This document shows, one piece after another, positions 24,541 to 32,820 of a DNA stretch of 42,563 bases. Below the pieces are notes generated by a model that saw nothing but the letters and a program-made list of their open reading frames with translations, was not told the DNA's origin and did no database searches. The DNA comes from Thermoanaerobaculia bacterium. Its GTDB lineage: Bacteria; Acidobacteriota; Thermoanaerobaculia; Thermoanaerobaculales; Sulfomarinibacteraceae. The number at the start of each line of letters is the position of its first letter. Positions within the stretch are counted from its first letter, which is position 1. Position numbers and translations under genes: made by a program. The stretch lies in NCBI GenBank assembly GCA_027061805.1, contig JAMOWA010000068.1, forward strand, positions 195,660 through 238,222. Reading direction: 5' to 3'.

Positions 24541-25325
24541 CCCGGAGAACCTGGCGCCTCCTGCGGGACGACGCCCTGCCCGGTGCGGAGAACATGGCCC
24601 GGGACACGGCCATCCTCGGGGCCGTCGTGGACGGAGAGGCCCCGCCGACGCTCCGCCTCTACGGCTGGTCACCGCCCTGCCTGACCCTGGGCCGGCACGA
24701 GGCGCCGCCGTCACGGGCCCTGGAGTTCTGCCGGGCGGCCGGGATCCATGTGGCCCGGCGCCCCACCGGGGGGCGGGCCCTGCTCCACCACCTGGAGGTC
24801 ACCTACGCCGTGGTGGCACCCCTCGGCACCCCCCCCCTCCCGGAGGCGCTCCAGGAGGCCTACCGCACCATCTGCACGGCCCTGCTCGAAGGCTGCGCCG
24901 CACTCGGCGTGGCGGCGGAGCTCACCCCCGGCGAGGTGAACCTCTCCCTGCCCGGGCCCCGATCCGGCATCCCCTGCTTCCAGGTCCCCGCGGGAGGCGA
25001 GGTGGTGGTGGGCGGCCGCAAGCTCGCGGGCTCCGCCATGCGCGCCCTCCGCGGCACGGTCCTCCAGCACGGCTCCCTCCTCCTGGACTGGGACGACGGG
25101 CTCCAGGCGGGCGCGCTGGGTCTGGACGATGCGACACCCCTCCACCGGTCGGTCACCACGCTCGCGAGCGAGCTCGGCCGTGTCCCCTCCCGGGAGGAGG
25201 TGGAGTCCGTACTCGTGGACGCCTTCCAGGCTGCCCTCGGCATCCGCCTCGAGCCCGGGGAACCCACCCCCACCGAGCTCGGCCGCGCCCGGGAGCTCCG
25301 GAGCACCTTCGCCATGGTGGGGTGA
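24537..25325 (+). CDS. Lipoate/octanoate transferase family protein (LipM-like)
   Basis: 262 residues of the biotin/lipoate A/B ligase fold. It has RRPTGGRALLHHLEVTYAV (substrate loop), Cys147 in GIPCFQV at the position of the acyl-accepting Cys of LipM/LipL, Lys162 in GGRKLAGSAMR and LQHGSLLLDW. The Cys favours octanoyl-[ACP]:protein transfer over ATP-dependent lipoate ligation. The product would supply lipoyl domains of 2-oxoacid dehydrogenases or GcvH. It is the last gene of the ribD-ribE-unknown-lipM run and is followed directly by the repeat region. Confidence 0.82.
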   Translation: MTRRTWRLLRDDALPGAENMARDTAILGAVVDGEAPPTLRLYGWSPPCLTLGRHEAPPSRALEFCRAAGIHVARRPTGGRALLHHLEVTYAVVAPLGTPPLPEALQEAYRTICTALLEGCAALGVAAELTPGEVNLSLPGPRSGIPCFQVPAGGEVVVGGRKLAGSAMRALRGTVLQHGSLLLDWDDGLQAGALGLDDATPLHRSVTTLASELGRVPSREEVESVLVDAFQAALGIRLEPGEPTPTELGRARELRSTFAMVG

Positions 25326-25803
25326 CCTCCCCGCCGAAGCCCCCCACGACTCCACCGTGAAACGTGAAACGTGAAACGTGAAACGTGAAACGTGAAACGT
25401 GAAACGTGAAACGTGAAACGTGAAACGTGAAACGAATGAGGCACTTCCAGTGTGCATGTCAAGGATGGCTGCGGCGGTAAGGAACGCTTCTGTTCCCCGG
25501 CCCGGTGTCCGTGATCGTGGCCGTGTCGGTGCCGCCCGGTGAGGGGATGAAGAGGTGAGGGCGCGAGGACGTCCCCCACCCACCCGGAAGAGCAGGGGCG
25601 CAGGGGAGAGCCCGGCCCTGGCGCCGGCACGAACACGGTCGCGGTCACGGTCGCGGTCACTGATGCTGACGCACTGTTCTCGGCCACCGCCCGCTGCCGC
25701 CGACGCGGTCCCCGACCCCGAACCGGACCCTGTCCACGAACCTGGCCCCGACCCGGTCCGTGCCCGTGTCTCCGTCCCCGACGGTGATCATCCCGAGCGG
25801 GCG
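25326..25803. repeat. Intergenic repeat site III (modules A, B, C and D)
   Basis: No gene. It holds the (GTGAAAC)11 array (25357-25433) and its conserved end GAATGAGG. A module-B tract (GATGAAGAGGTGAGGGCGCG, about 25547-25566) comes next, then module C (CCCACCCACCCGGAAGAGCAGGGGCG, about 25570-25596; given here as two adjoining stretches) and module D hexamers (ACGGTCGCGGTCACGGTCGC, about 25632-25661). A CCGGACC/CCCGACC-rich tail runs to about 25790. Confidence 0.75.
25357..25433 (+). repeat. (GTGAAAC)11 heptamer array
   Basis: Eleven perfect head-to-tail copies spanning 77 bases, starting 32 bases after the lipM-like stop. The unit equals a parS half-site; no inverted partner is adjacent, so no full palindrome forms. 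Confidence 0.95.
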
Positions 25804-27309
25804 TCACCCTTCGAGCTTCACCTCTCCACTCCCTCTCTCCTCCCTCGGCCGGTCCAGGTACGGCAGGAAGGGAATCATCACCATGGCGGGGATGGTGGCG
25901 GCGAAGGTGAGGCCGAAGTAGAGGGTGAAACCCAGGGCGGAGGCCAGGAAGCCGGAGAGCACACCGGCCAGGGTGGAGGAGACGGTGGCGATCCCCGTGG
26001 CGATGGCCATGTGGGCGGCCTTGTAGGCCGGCCGGGTGGTCCGCATGATGAAGACCATGAAGGCCGAGGTGCCGAGGCCGGCGCCGAAGGATTCGGCCAC
26101 GATGAGCGCGGTGACCAGCCGGAGGTCGGCCCGCCCCAGCTCGGGGTGCTGGAAGATGGCCTGGTACTTCCAGGCCATGAGCATGTAGAGCAGGTTGAGG
26201 AGGTTCTGGGCCAGCACGAAGGGCCAGATGCAGCGCCGCAGGCCCCACCTGGCGATGAGGGCCCCGCCCACCAGGCCGCCCACGATGGAGGCGCCCACCC
26301 CGAAGGTGCCGTAGGCCACGCCGTAGGCGGCCCGGCTGACCCCGATGTCGTGGAGGAAGGGGTAGGCCATGTTCAGCAGGAAGGACTCGCCCGTCCGGTA
26401 CAGGGCGACGAAGGCCAGGATGAGCCCCACCCGGCGCTGGTCCAGGTAGTCCACGAAGGCCAGGGCGTAGGTGGAGTCCGAGGCGTAGAGCCGGCGCTTG
26501 ATGGCCGGGGCCCTGGTGGCCATGACCGCGAGCGCCGCGAAGAGGGCCAGCGTGATCCAGCCCGGGACGGAGAGCGCCCCCGCCAGCCGCCGCAGGGGGG
26601 CCAGCTCCGGCCGGGCCAGTGCCCACCGGAGCCCGGCGCCGAGCGCGACCACCAGACCGAGAATGCCCAGGGTCGCGGGGCGGGCCAGGAAGCGCAGGAT
26701 CTCCACCGCGGGCCGGCGGGGCCGCTCCGTGGCGGGCAGGATCACGGCGTGGAGCGCGAGGAGGGTGCCCAGGATGGCCGCGGCGAGCAGGAAGCCCAGT
26801 GGCCAGGAGGTCACGCCGGACAGGGCGATGACGCCGCCGCCCCCCGCGATGAGAGCCAGGCGGTAGGAGCCCGCCTGGAAGCCCACCCAGCGGGCCTGGC
26901 CGGTCCGGTCCAGGGTCTCCAGGTAGTAGCCGTCGATGGCGATGTCGTGGGTGGCCGAGGTGACGGCCAGGAGCAGGAAGACCACCGCCGCCAGCGGCAG
27001 CGCCGCCGTGAGCGTGGACACCCCGGCGAGGACCAGGGCGAGGGCCAGGAGGACGCTCTCCGCCGCCAGGATCCACCGGCGCTTGGTGGAGAAGCTGTCC
27101 ACCAGGGGGGCCCACAGGAACTTGAGGGTCCACGGCAGGCCGTAGAGGGAGGTCAGCCCGATGGACTGGAGGCTGGCGCCCGCGTCCTTGAAGAAGACGG
27201 TGGAGATCTGGCGGACCAGGGAGTAGGGGAAGCCCTCCGCGAAGTAGGTGGTGACCACCCACCAGGGGATCTTCTGCCGCGGGGTCTCGGGGCCGGCGGG
27301 ACGCTCCAT
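25804..27309 (-). CDS. AmpG-like MFS permease
   Basis: 501 residues, about 12-14 hydrophobic helices. The N-terminal half has YFAEGFPYSLV, TSLYGLPWTLKFLWAPLVD and ATHDIAIDGYYLETL, which are AmpG/acetyl-CoA-transporter-like MFS hallmarks. AmpG imports anhydromuropeptides from the periplasm for peptidoglycan recycling. A longer central region than in E. coli AmpG (about 205-260) contains two extra hydrophobic stretches. ATG 27309 follows TAGGAT by nine bases without a Shine-Dalgarno. It is divergent from the deoxyhypusine-synthase-like gene. No ampD or nagZ is nearby, so the muropeptide substrate is inferred from family. Confidence 0.85.
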   Translation of the reverse strand: MERPAGPETPRQKIPWWVVTTYFAEGFPYSLVRQISTVFFKDAGASLQSIGLTSLYGLPWTLKFLWAPLVDSFSTKRRWILAAESVLLALALVLAGVSTLTAALPLAAVVFLLLAVTSATHDIAIDGYYLETLDRTGQARWVGFQAGSYRLALIAGGGGVIALSGVTSWPLGFLLAAAILGTLLALHAVILPATERPRRPAVEILRFLARPATLGILGLVVALGAGLRWALARPELAPLRRLAGALSVPGWITLALFAALAVMATRAPAIKRRLYASDSTYALAFVDYLDQRRVGLILAFVALYRTGESFLLNMAYPFLHDIGVSRAAYGVAYGTFGVGASIVGGLVGGALIARWGLRRCIWPFVLAQNLLNLLYMLMAWKYQAIFQHPELGRADLRLVTALIVAESFGAGLGTSAFMVFIMRTTRPAYKAAHMAIATGIATVSSTLAGVLSGFLASALGFTLYFGLTFAATIPAMVMIPFLPYLDRPREERGSGEVKLEG

Positions 27310-27318
27310 GGTCCGCCA

Positions 27319-27324
27319 ATCCTA
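27319..27324 (-). promoter_or_regulatory. -10 box TAGGAT of the AmpG-like gene
   Basis: On the minus strand TAGGAT, nine bases, ATG 27309. The predicted leader is about two bases. Confidence 0.4.
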
Positions 27325-27347
27325 CACCGTCCCCCCCGGCGGGCTGG

Positions 27348-27353
27348 TATCAT
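27348..27353 (+). promoter_or_regulatory. -10 box TATCAT of the deoxyhypusine-synthase-like gene
   Basis: Lies in the 72-base divergent region; the gene has GGAGG at 27371-27375 and ATG at 27382. Confidence 0.45.
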
Positions 27354-27381
27354 CTCCCCCGCCCTGATGCGGAGGTGTGCC

Positions 27382-28359
<978 letters not shown>

Positions 28360-28416
28360 GGGCCGGGGGACAGGGACAGGGTCGGGGTCGGGGACGGGAT
28401 CGGGGACCGCGACGGT

Positions 28417-28705
28417 GAGCGGCGGCCGAGCGCGGCGCATCGGTGGCCGTGCCCGTGCCCATGACCGTGACCGTGACCGTGTCCGTGTCCGTGCCCTTGG
28501 CCGTGCCCGTGACCGTGACCGCGCAAGAGTCGGGGTCGGGGCCTCGGCCGGGGACGGTGCCGGGATCAGGGGCCGCGGCAGCGGCAGCGAGCGGCGGCCG
28601 AGCGCGGCGCATCGGCGTCCGTGCCCGTGCCCATGACCGTGACCGTGGCCGTGGCCGTGACCGTGACCGTGACCGTGCAAGAGTCGGGGTCGGGGGCTCC
28701 CCCGC
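28417..28705 (+). repeat. Direct duplication, 172-base offset, inside site IV
   Basis: GAGCGGCGGCCGAGCGCGGC with the following GCATCGG occurs at 28417 and again at 28589. Each copy continues into CCGTGCCCGTGCCCATGACC, a hexamer tract, and GCAAGAGTCGGGGTCGGGG. The two copies differ in hexamer number and scattered bases. Confidence 0.8.
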
Positions 28706-28841
28706 ACCCCTGCTCCCCTGCTCCCCTGCTCCCCTGCTCCCCTGCGAAAGCGTCGGGGACGTCCTCACGTCCTCACGCCCTCCCGTCTTCACCTCTTCAC
28801 CGGGCGGGCGAATGAGCGTCCTGACGCCTTCACCCTCCTTC

Positions 28842-28869
28842 GTTTCACGTTTCCCGTTTCACGTTTCAC
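28842..28869 (-). repeat. (GTGAAAC)4 array on the minus strand
   Basis: Four tandem heptamers, reading GTTTCAC on the plus strand; the second is GTTTCCC. Read on the minus strand the array is followed by GAAGGAGGGTGAAGG, matching the end of the array at 3605. Confidence 0.85.
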
Positions 28870-28893
28870 GGGGCGGGTGGGCGGGCGGGGGCA

Positions 28894-28969
28894 TGGTGGG
28901 CCGTGCAGGACTCGAACCTGCGACCATCGGATTAAAAGTCCGGTGCTCTACCACCTGAGCTAACGGCCC
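28894..28969 (-). tRNA. tRNA-Lys (UUU anticodon)
   Basis: A 76-base cloverleaf on the minus strand. The acceptor stem is GGGCCGT / ACGGCCC, the D arm AGCTCAGGTGGTAGAGCA, the anticodon loop CTTTTAA with TTT anticodon, and the T arm has GCAGGTTCGAGTCCTGC. Discriminator A and an encoded CCA end follow. One C-A mismatch sits at the base of the anticodon stem. It lies 36 bases downstream of purA on the same strand and may be co-transcribed with it. Confidence 0.97.
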
Positions 28970-29005
28970 GGGTGCGCCACAGGGTAGCCCCGGGCGATCC
29001 AGGAA

Positions 29006-30382
29006 TCAAGCCGACGGGACAGCCAGCTCCGATCCGACCGCCGCCCGGATGCAATCGGCCACGGCACCGTCCCCCCGGAGCAGCGTCTCCTCCCGGCGCG
29101 GGCCCGTGGAGACCAGGACCACGGGCACCCCCAGGCGCTCCTCCAGGAACCCGATGTAGTCCCGCGCCGCCCCCGGCAGGTCCCCGTCGCGGGTCACGGC
29201 GGTGGTTGGGGTCCTCCAGCCCGGCAGGGTCTCGTACACGGGCTCCAGCTCCGCCAGCATGCGGGCGTCCGCCGGAGGGGCGTCGAGCAGCTTCCCTCCG
29301 GGGGCCCGGTACCCCACCGCCACCCGGATCTCCTCCAGCTCGTCCAGCACGTCCAGCTTCATCAGGGCCACGGCATCGATGCCCGCAGTCCTCACGGCGA
29401 AGCGTGCCGCCACCGCGTCGAACCAGCCGCAGCGGCGGGGACGTCCGGTGGTCGTTCCGAACTCGTTGCCTCTCCTCCTGAGATGGTCCCCCAGTGCGTC
29501 GTGGAGCTCCGTGGGGAACGGTCCGCCGCCCACCCGGGTGACGTAGGCCTTCATGATCCCGAGCACCGGTCCCAGCAGTCGCGGAGGAAGGCCGCACGAC
29601 ACGGCGGCCGCCCCCGGCAGGCACGAGGAGGAGGTCACGAAGGGGTAGGTCCCGTGGAGCAGGTCCAGCATGACCCCCTGCGCCCCCTCGAAGAGGATGG
29701 CGTCACCCCGCTCCACGTGCGCCTCGATCCGGGGTCCCACCTCGTGGACGAAGGGCCCGAGGCGGTTCGCCGCCGCTTCGAGCTGTTCACAGGCCCGTTC
29801 CAGGTCCACCGGCTCCGCATCGTACAGGAGCTCCAGCTCGCGGTTGTGGGCGGCCATGAGCTTCCGGCCGCGCTCCACCAGGCCGGCCGGGTCCGTCAGC
29901 AGGTGGGTCCGCAGGGCCCGCCTCTGGGCCAGGTCCTGGTAGGCGGGGCCGATCCCCCGGCCCGTGGTCCCGATGCTGCCGCCACCGCGCGCGGCCTCGC
30001 GGGCGAGGTCCATGGCCTGGTGCGTGGGCAGGATGAGCGCCGCCCTGGGCGACAGGAACAGCCGCCCCTCCACCTCCACCCCCTCCACCTCCACCCCCTG
30101 GTCCGCCAGGCTGTCCATCTCCCGGATCAGCGCCAGGGGATCCACCACCATCCCGGCGCCCATGTAGCAGAGGCTGCCGCCGTGGACGATTCCCGAGGGC
30201 ACCAGGTGGAGGGCGAAGTGACGGTCCGCGAACTTGACGGTGTGGCCGGCGTTGTGGCCGCCGTTGTACCGGACCACGGCTCCGAAGCCCCCGGCCAGGA
30301 GGTCCACCACCTTGCCCTTGCCCTCGTCACCCCACTGCCCGCCCACGACCACCAGTGACGACACACTCCCAGTGAACGACAC
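29006..30382 (-). CDS. purA: Adenylosuccinate synthetase
   Basis: 458 residues. It makes adenylosuccinate from IMP, aspartate and GTP, the first committed step to AMP. Conserved features are GGQWGDEGKGKVVDLLA near the start, NGGHNAGHTVKF (catalytic His), GTTGRGIGPAYQDLAQR, FEGAQGVMLDLLHGTYPFVT and RRCGWFDAVAARFA. GTG 30382 is chosen because GGAGG lies exactly five bases upstream; a GTG two codons earlier at 30388 is too close to that site. It is followed by tRNA-Lys. Confidence 0.97.
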   Translation of the reverse strand: MSFTGSVSSLVVVGGQWGDEGKGKVVDLLAGGFGAVVRYNGGHNAGHTVKFADRHFALHLVPSGIVHGGSLCYMGAGMVVDPLALIREMDSLADQGVEVEGVEVEGRLFLSPRAALILPTHQAMDLAREAARGGGSIGTTGRGIGPAYQDLAQRRALRTHLLTDPAGLVERGRKLMAAHNRELELLYDAEPVDLERACEQLEAAANRLGPFVHEVGPRIEAHVERGDAILFEGAQGVMLDLLHGTYPFVTSSSCLPGAAAVSCGLPPRLLGPVLGIMKAYVTRVGGGPFPTELHDALGDHLRRRGNEFGTTTGRPRRCGWFDAVAARFAVRTAGIDAVALMKLDVLDELEEIRVAVGYRAPGGKLLDAPPADARMLAELEPVYETLPGWRTPTTAVTRDGDLPGAARDYIGFLEERLGVPVVLVSTGPRREETLLRGDGAVADCIRAAVGSELAVPSA

Positions 30383-30400
30383 GTGCACCTCCGGTCACCC

Positions 30401-30406
30401 ATCTTA
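30401..30406 (-). promoter_or_regulatory. -10 box TAAGAT of purA
   Basis: On the minus strand, 18 bases upstream of the purA start with the GGAGG site between them. No clear -35 box. Confidence 0.4.
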
Positions 30407-30457
30407 CCGCTTCCATCACGCCCCCGGCGGGCGACCCGGGGCCCTGGAGACGGCAAG

Positions 30458-30476
30458 GCCCCGGACGGGCCGGGGC
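30458..30476 (-). terminator. Hairpin downstream of the sigma-factor gene
   Basis: A perfect 7-bp stem, GCCCCGG / CCGGGGC, with a 5-base loop, 26 bases after the sigma-factor stop. Only a weak T run follows (CCTTGCCGT). Confidence 0.5.
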
Positions 30477-30501
30477 TCGGGAGTTCGGAGTGATCCGGCT
30501 C

Positions 30502-31146
30502 TCAGCTCACGGAGGCGGACATCCCCCCGAACATGGCGGTCACGTCGATCCTCCGGTCCCGGAGCTTCTCCGGGGCCTTGTGGAGATAGTTGTAGCGCTT
30601 GCCGTAGCTCAACAGCGCCCGCTCCAGCATCCTGCGGCCACGGTAGAGCCGGGACATCACGGTCCCCACGGGGACACCCAGGATCTCCGCGATCTCCTTG
30701 TAGGCGTACCCCTCGAGGTCGGCCAGGAGGACCACGACCTTGTAGTCGTGGGGCAGCGATCGCAACGCCTCACCCACCTCGTGGTCCATCTCCACCGCCA
30801 TCAGCTCCGACTCCGGATCGGCCATCCCCTCGCCGAGCTCTCCGCCGAAGGAGTCTTCCAGCCCCTCCTGGATCTCGTCGAAGTCCACCTTGGAGGGCTG
30901 GGCCTTCTTCCTCCGGTAGGAGTTGATGAAGGTGTTCTTCATGATCTTGAAGAGCCACGCCTTGAAGTTGGTGCCCTCGGTGTACCGCTTGTAGTACTTG
31001 AAGGCCTTGAGGTAGGTCTCCTGGAGCAGGTCCTCGGCATCCTCGACGCTCCGGGTCATGCGAAGTGCGCTCCTGAAGAGCTGCTCCCGGTACGGTAGCT
31101 GGCCATCCTCGAAGTTCCACATCGTGGGTTCTGCCATGTTCGACAT
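30502..31146 (-). CDS. ECF-type sigma-70 family RNA polymerase sigma factor
   Basis: 214 residues. Region 2 has FRSALRMTRSVEDAEDLLQE, TYLKAFKYYKRYTEGTNFKA and WLFKIMKNTFINSYRRKK. Region 4 has LRSLPHDYKVVVLLADLEGY and YKEIAEILGVPVGTVMSRLY. An acidic linker separates the two, and a basic ~30-residue tail (RYNYLHKAPEKLRDRRIDV) follows region 4. This resembles RpoE/SigR group sigma factors. No anti-sigma gene is adjacent: purA follows after its own promoter. ATG 31146 is set by GGGAGG. A near-consensus housekeeping-type promoter drives it, so it is probably controlled after transcription or by a distant anti-sigma. Confidence 0.93.
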   Translation of the reverse strand: MSNMAEPTMWNFEDGQLPYREQLFRSALRMTRSVEDAEDLLQETYLKAFKYYKRYTEGTNFKAWLFKIMKNTFINSYRRKKAQPSKVDFDEIQEGLEDSFGGELGEGMADPESELMAVEMDHEVGEALRSLPHDYKVVVLLADLEGYAYKEIAEILGVPVGTVMSRLYRGRRMLERALLSYGKRYNYLHKAPEKLRDRRIDVTAMFGGMSASVS

Positions 31147-31167
31147 CCATGCCTCCCTGTTTCGAGA

Positions 31168-31196
31168 ATGATACATCCAAAAATTATTCCCGTCAA
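31168..31196 (-). promoter_or_regulatory. Sigma-70-type promoter of the sigma-factor gene
   Basis: On the minus strand TTGACG (31191-31196), a 17-base A/T-rich spacer, and TATCAT (31168-31173). It is the best promoter in the window. The mRNA leader would be about 15 bases and contains GGGAGG. Confidence 0.8.
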
Positions 31197-31273
31197 GGTT
31201 CGGGTGTGGACCCTGTCTTCTCCACTTGTGTTTCAATCTGAAAACATTCAATGCGGGAGGCAACGACACAAGA

Positions 31274-31302
31274 GGGCCGGCACCCCTCGCGGGTGCCGGC
31301 CC
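31274..31302 (-). terminator. Hairpin terminator after atpE
   Basis: A perfect 12-bp stem, GGGCCGGCACCC / GGGTGCCGGCCC, with a 5-base loop, 26 bases after the atpE stop. It is followed on the minus strand by TCTTGTGTCGTT. It separates the ATP synthase operon from the sigma-factor promoter. Confidence 0.75.
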
Positions 31303-31328
31303 CTCCCGTGTTCGAAGGTGACGTGCGG

Positions 31329-31652
31329 TTACTTCGCCAGGATCATGAACGCGATGATGAGCGCGTAGATGACCAGCGACTCGATGAGGGCCAGACCGAT
31401 GATCATGGTGATCCGGATGGGGCCCGCGGCACCGGGGTTCCGGCCCATGGCCTCACAGGCCGCCGTGATGCCACGGCCCTGACCCAGCGCACCGAAGGCG
31501 GCGGCGATGGCGATGGCGAACGCTGCGCCGATGAACTGGGCCCAGTTGCCCCCGGCAGCGGCCTCGGCCCCGGGCTCGGAGGCGAGGACGGGAGAGGCCA
31601 TCAGGGCCACGGTCACCACTGCGAGGGCCACGATTGCGAGACGACGGTTCAT
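31329..31652 (-). CDS. atpE: F-type ATP synthase Fo subunit c
   Basis: 107 residues: a cleavable-looking N-terminal hydrophobic segment (LAIVALAVVTVALMASPVLA) plus a standard two-helix c subunit. The polar loop is GRNPGAAG (70-77). The ion-binding carboxylate is Glu91 in GLALIESLVIYAL. Gln58 on helix 1 (GALGQGRG), Ser92 and Tyr96 are also present, three further residues of the Na+-coordinating set known from Ilyobacter; the Thr of that set is Leu here. It could therefore be Na+- or H+-coupled. The ribosome-binding site AGGAGGAGG precedes ATG 31652. It is the last gene of the operon. Confidence 0.95.
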   Translation of the reverse strand: MNRRLAIVALAVVTVALMASPVLASEPGAEAAAGGNWAQFIGAAFAIAIAAAFGALGQGRGITAACEAMGRNPGAAGPIRITMIIGLALIESLVIYALIIAFMILAK

Positions 31653-31677
31653 AGGTTCCTCCTCCTGGTGTTTCGAT

Positions 31678-32430
31678 CTAGTGCTCTTCCGTGACGACGG
31701 CGCCCTGGATGTACGCCATGGTCAGCATGATGAAGATGAAGGCCTGGAGCAGGGATCCGAAGATGCCCAGCCCCATCATGGGCCAGGGAACGATGAACGG
31801 GAACATGCCGAAGAAGATCCCCGTGGCCGTGTGCTCCCCGAAGATGTTGCCGAAGAGACGCAGGGCCAGCGAGAGCATCCTCGCCAGGTGGGAGATGATC
31901 TCGATGGGCACCATGAGCGGTGCCAGGAAGACCACGGGGCCGGCGAAGTGCTTGAGGTAGCTGAACAGGCCCTGCTTCCGGACGCCCACCACGTTGTAGA
32001 AGATGAACGCCGTGATGGACAGGGCGAAGGTGGTGCTCGGGTTGGCCGTGGCGGGCTGCAGGAAGAAGAACAGGCCGAAGATGTTGTTCATGAAGATGAA
32101 CACGGCCAGCGCCGCGATGAAGGGCAGGAAGGCCCGTCCCACACCGTGGCCGATCACGTCTTCCACCAGCGAGGCGAGCCCCGAGAGCACGAGCTCCAGC
32201 GACTGCTGGATGTGCGACGGGTTCTCCACCGAGTAGCGGCGGCTCATGGGGATCACGATGGCCGCGATGACGGCGACCGCCAGCATGGCCATGATCACGT
32301 GGTCCGGGAGCCAGAACACCTCGCCGTGCTGTGCGCCCATCCACTGGAGCCATTGCTCGGAGGGCTGGCCGAAGATCGTGATCAGGAGTCTGTTGACGGG
32401 CTCGAAGAGGAATGAATACTCGTGGTGCAT
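31678..32430 (-). CDS. atpB: F-type ATP synthase Fo subunit a
   Basis: 250 residues, about six membrane helices, the stator half-channel protein. The essential Arg191 lies in MLSLALRLFGNIFGEH. FLPFIAALAVFIFMNNIFGL and PIEIISHLARMLSL are also family-typical. ATG 32430 abuts the TAG stop of the preceding gene, so translation is coupled. Only Fo-type genes are present here; b, delta and the F1 subunits must be elsewhere. Confidence 0.96.
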   Translation of the reverse strand: MHHEYSFLFEPVNRLLITIFGQPSEQWLQWMGAQHGEVFWLPDHVIMAMLAVAVIAAIVIPMSRRYSVENPSHIQQSLELVLSGLASLVEDVIGHGVGRAFLPFIAALAVFIFMNNIFGLFFFLQPATANPSTTFALSITAFIFYNVVGVRKQGLFSYLKHFAGPVVFLAPLMVPIEIISHLARMLSLALRLFGNIFGEHTATGIFFGMFPFIVPWPMMGLGIFGSLLQAFIFIMLTMAYIQGAVVTEEH

Positions 32431-32820
32431 CTACCCCTCGTTTCCACCTTTCATTCCCCAGCGGACGGCCTCCACCAGGAGCGCCACCACCAGGGTGGAG
32501 AAACCCAACGCCACCGCGACCGGCTCCACCTGCGGCACCATCACGAATGCCGCGAAGAACGCCAGCAGGAGAAGCGCCTTGAGGCCCATCCTGAACACCA
32601 CGGAGCGGCTGAAACGGGGCCGCCCGGGCTGCAGCATGGCTCCGAGGAGCACCTCCAGCCAGTGGAAATTGATGATAGCCACCGCACCCGCCCCGGTCAA
32701 GCTCAACGCGCCGGCCACCGAACCCCGGAGGCCCAGCTCGAACACCGCCCCGGCGGCCACCAGCACCGCCGCCAGCACCACCACCCGCCGGCCGGAGAAT
32801 TCCTCCTCAGCCCCGGTCAT
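32431..32820 (-). CDS. AtpI-like ATP synthase subunit I
   Basis: 129 residues with four hydrophobic helices (VVVLAAVLVAAGAVFELGL, AGALSLTGAGAVAIINFHWL, ALLLLAFFAAFVMVPQV and VALGFSTLVVALLVEAV). Position and topology match the poorly conserved subunit I proteins that assist c-ring assembly or Mg2+ handling. ATG 32820 has GAGGGGG upstream and lies inside the 3' end of the preceding gene (14-base overlap). Confidence 0.75.
   Translation of the reverse strand: MTGAEEEFSGRRVVVLAAVLVAAGAVFELGLRGSVAGALSLTGAGAVAIINFHWLEVLLGAMLQPGRPRFSRSVVFRMGLKALLLLAFFAAFVMVPQVEPVAVALGFSTLVVALLVEAVRWGMKGGNEG

Larger units (their letters stand above)
28360..28893. repeat. Intergenic repeat site IV (modules D, C, B and A; partly duplicated)
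   Basis: No gene. Order: D hexamers (CCGTGACCGTGACCGTG type, in two blocks within 28375-28690), C as (CCCCTGCT)n at about 28710-28745, B on the reverse strand (about 28755-28800), and a reverse (GTTTCAC)4 array at 28842-28869 with one A-to-C change. Read on the minus strand this is A-B-C-D, the same order as site III. Frames through it give only His/Gly- or Val/Thr-repeat peptides. Confidence 0.75.

Noticed and set aside
25357-25433. CRISPR array
   Set aside because: The repeats are seven bases with no spacers, and there are no cas genes in the window.
24860-27319. 819-codon minus-strand frame spanning the lipM-like gene, repeats and AmpG-like gene
   Set aside because: Its repeat part (FHVSRFT repeated) is the heptamer array translated, and the rest overlaps two genes with good family matches in other frames.
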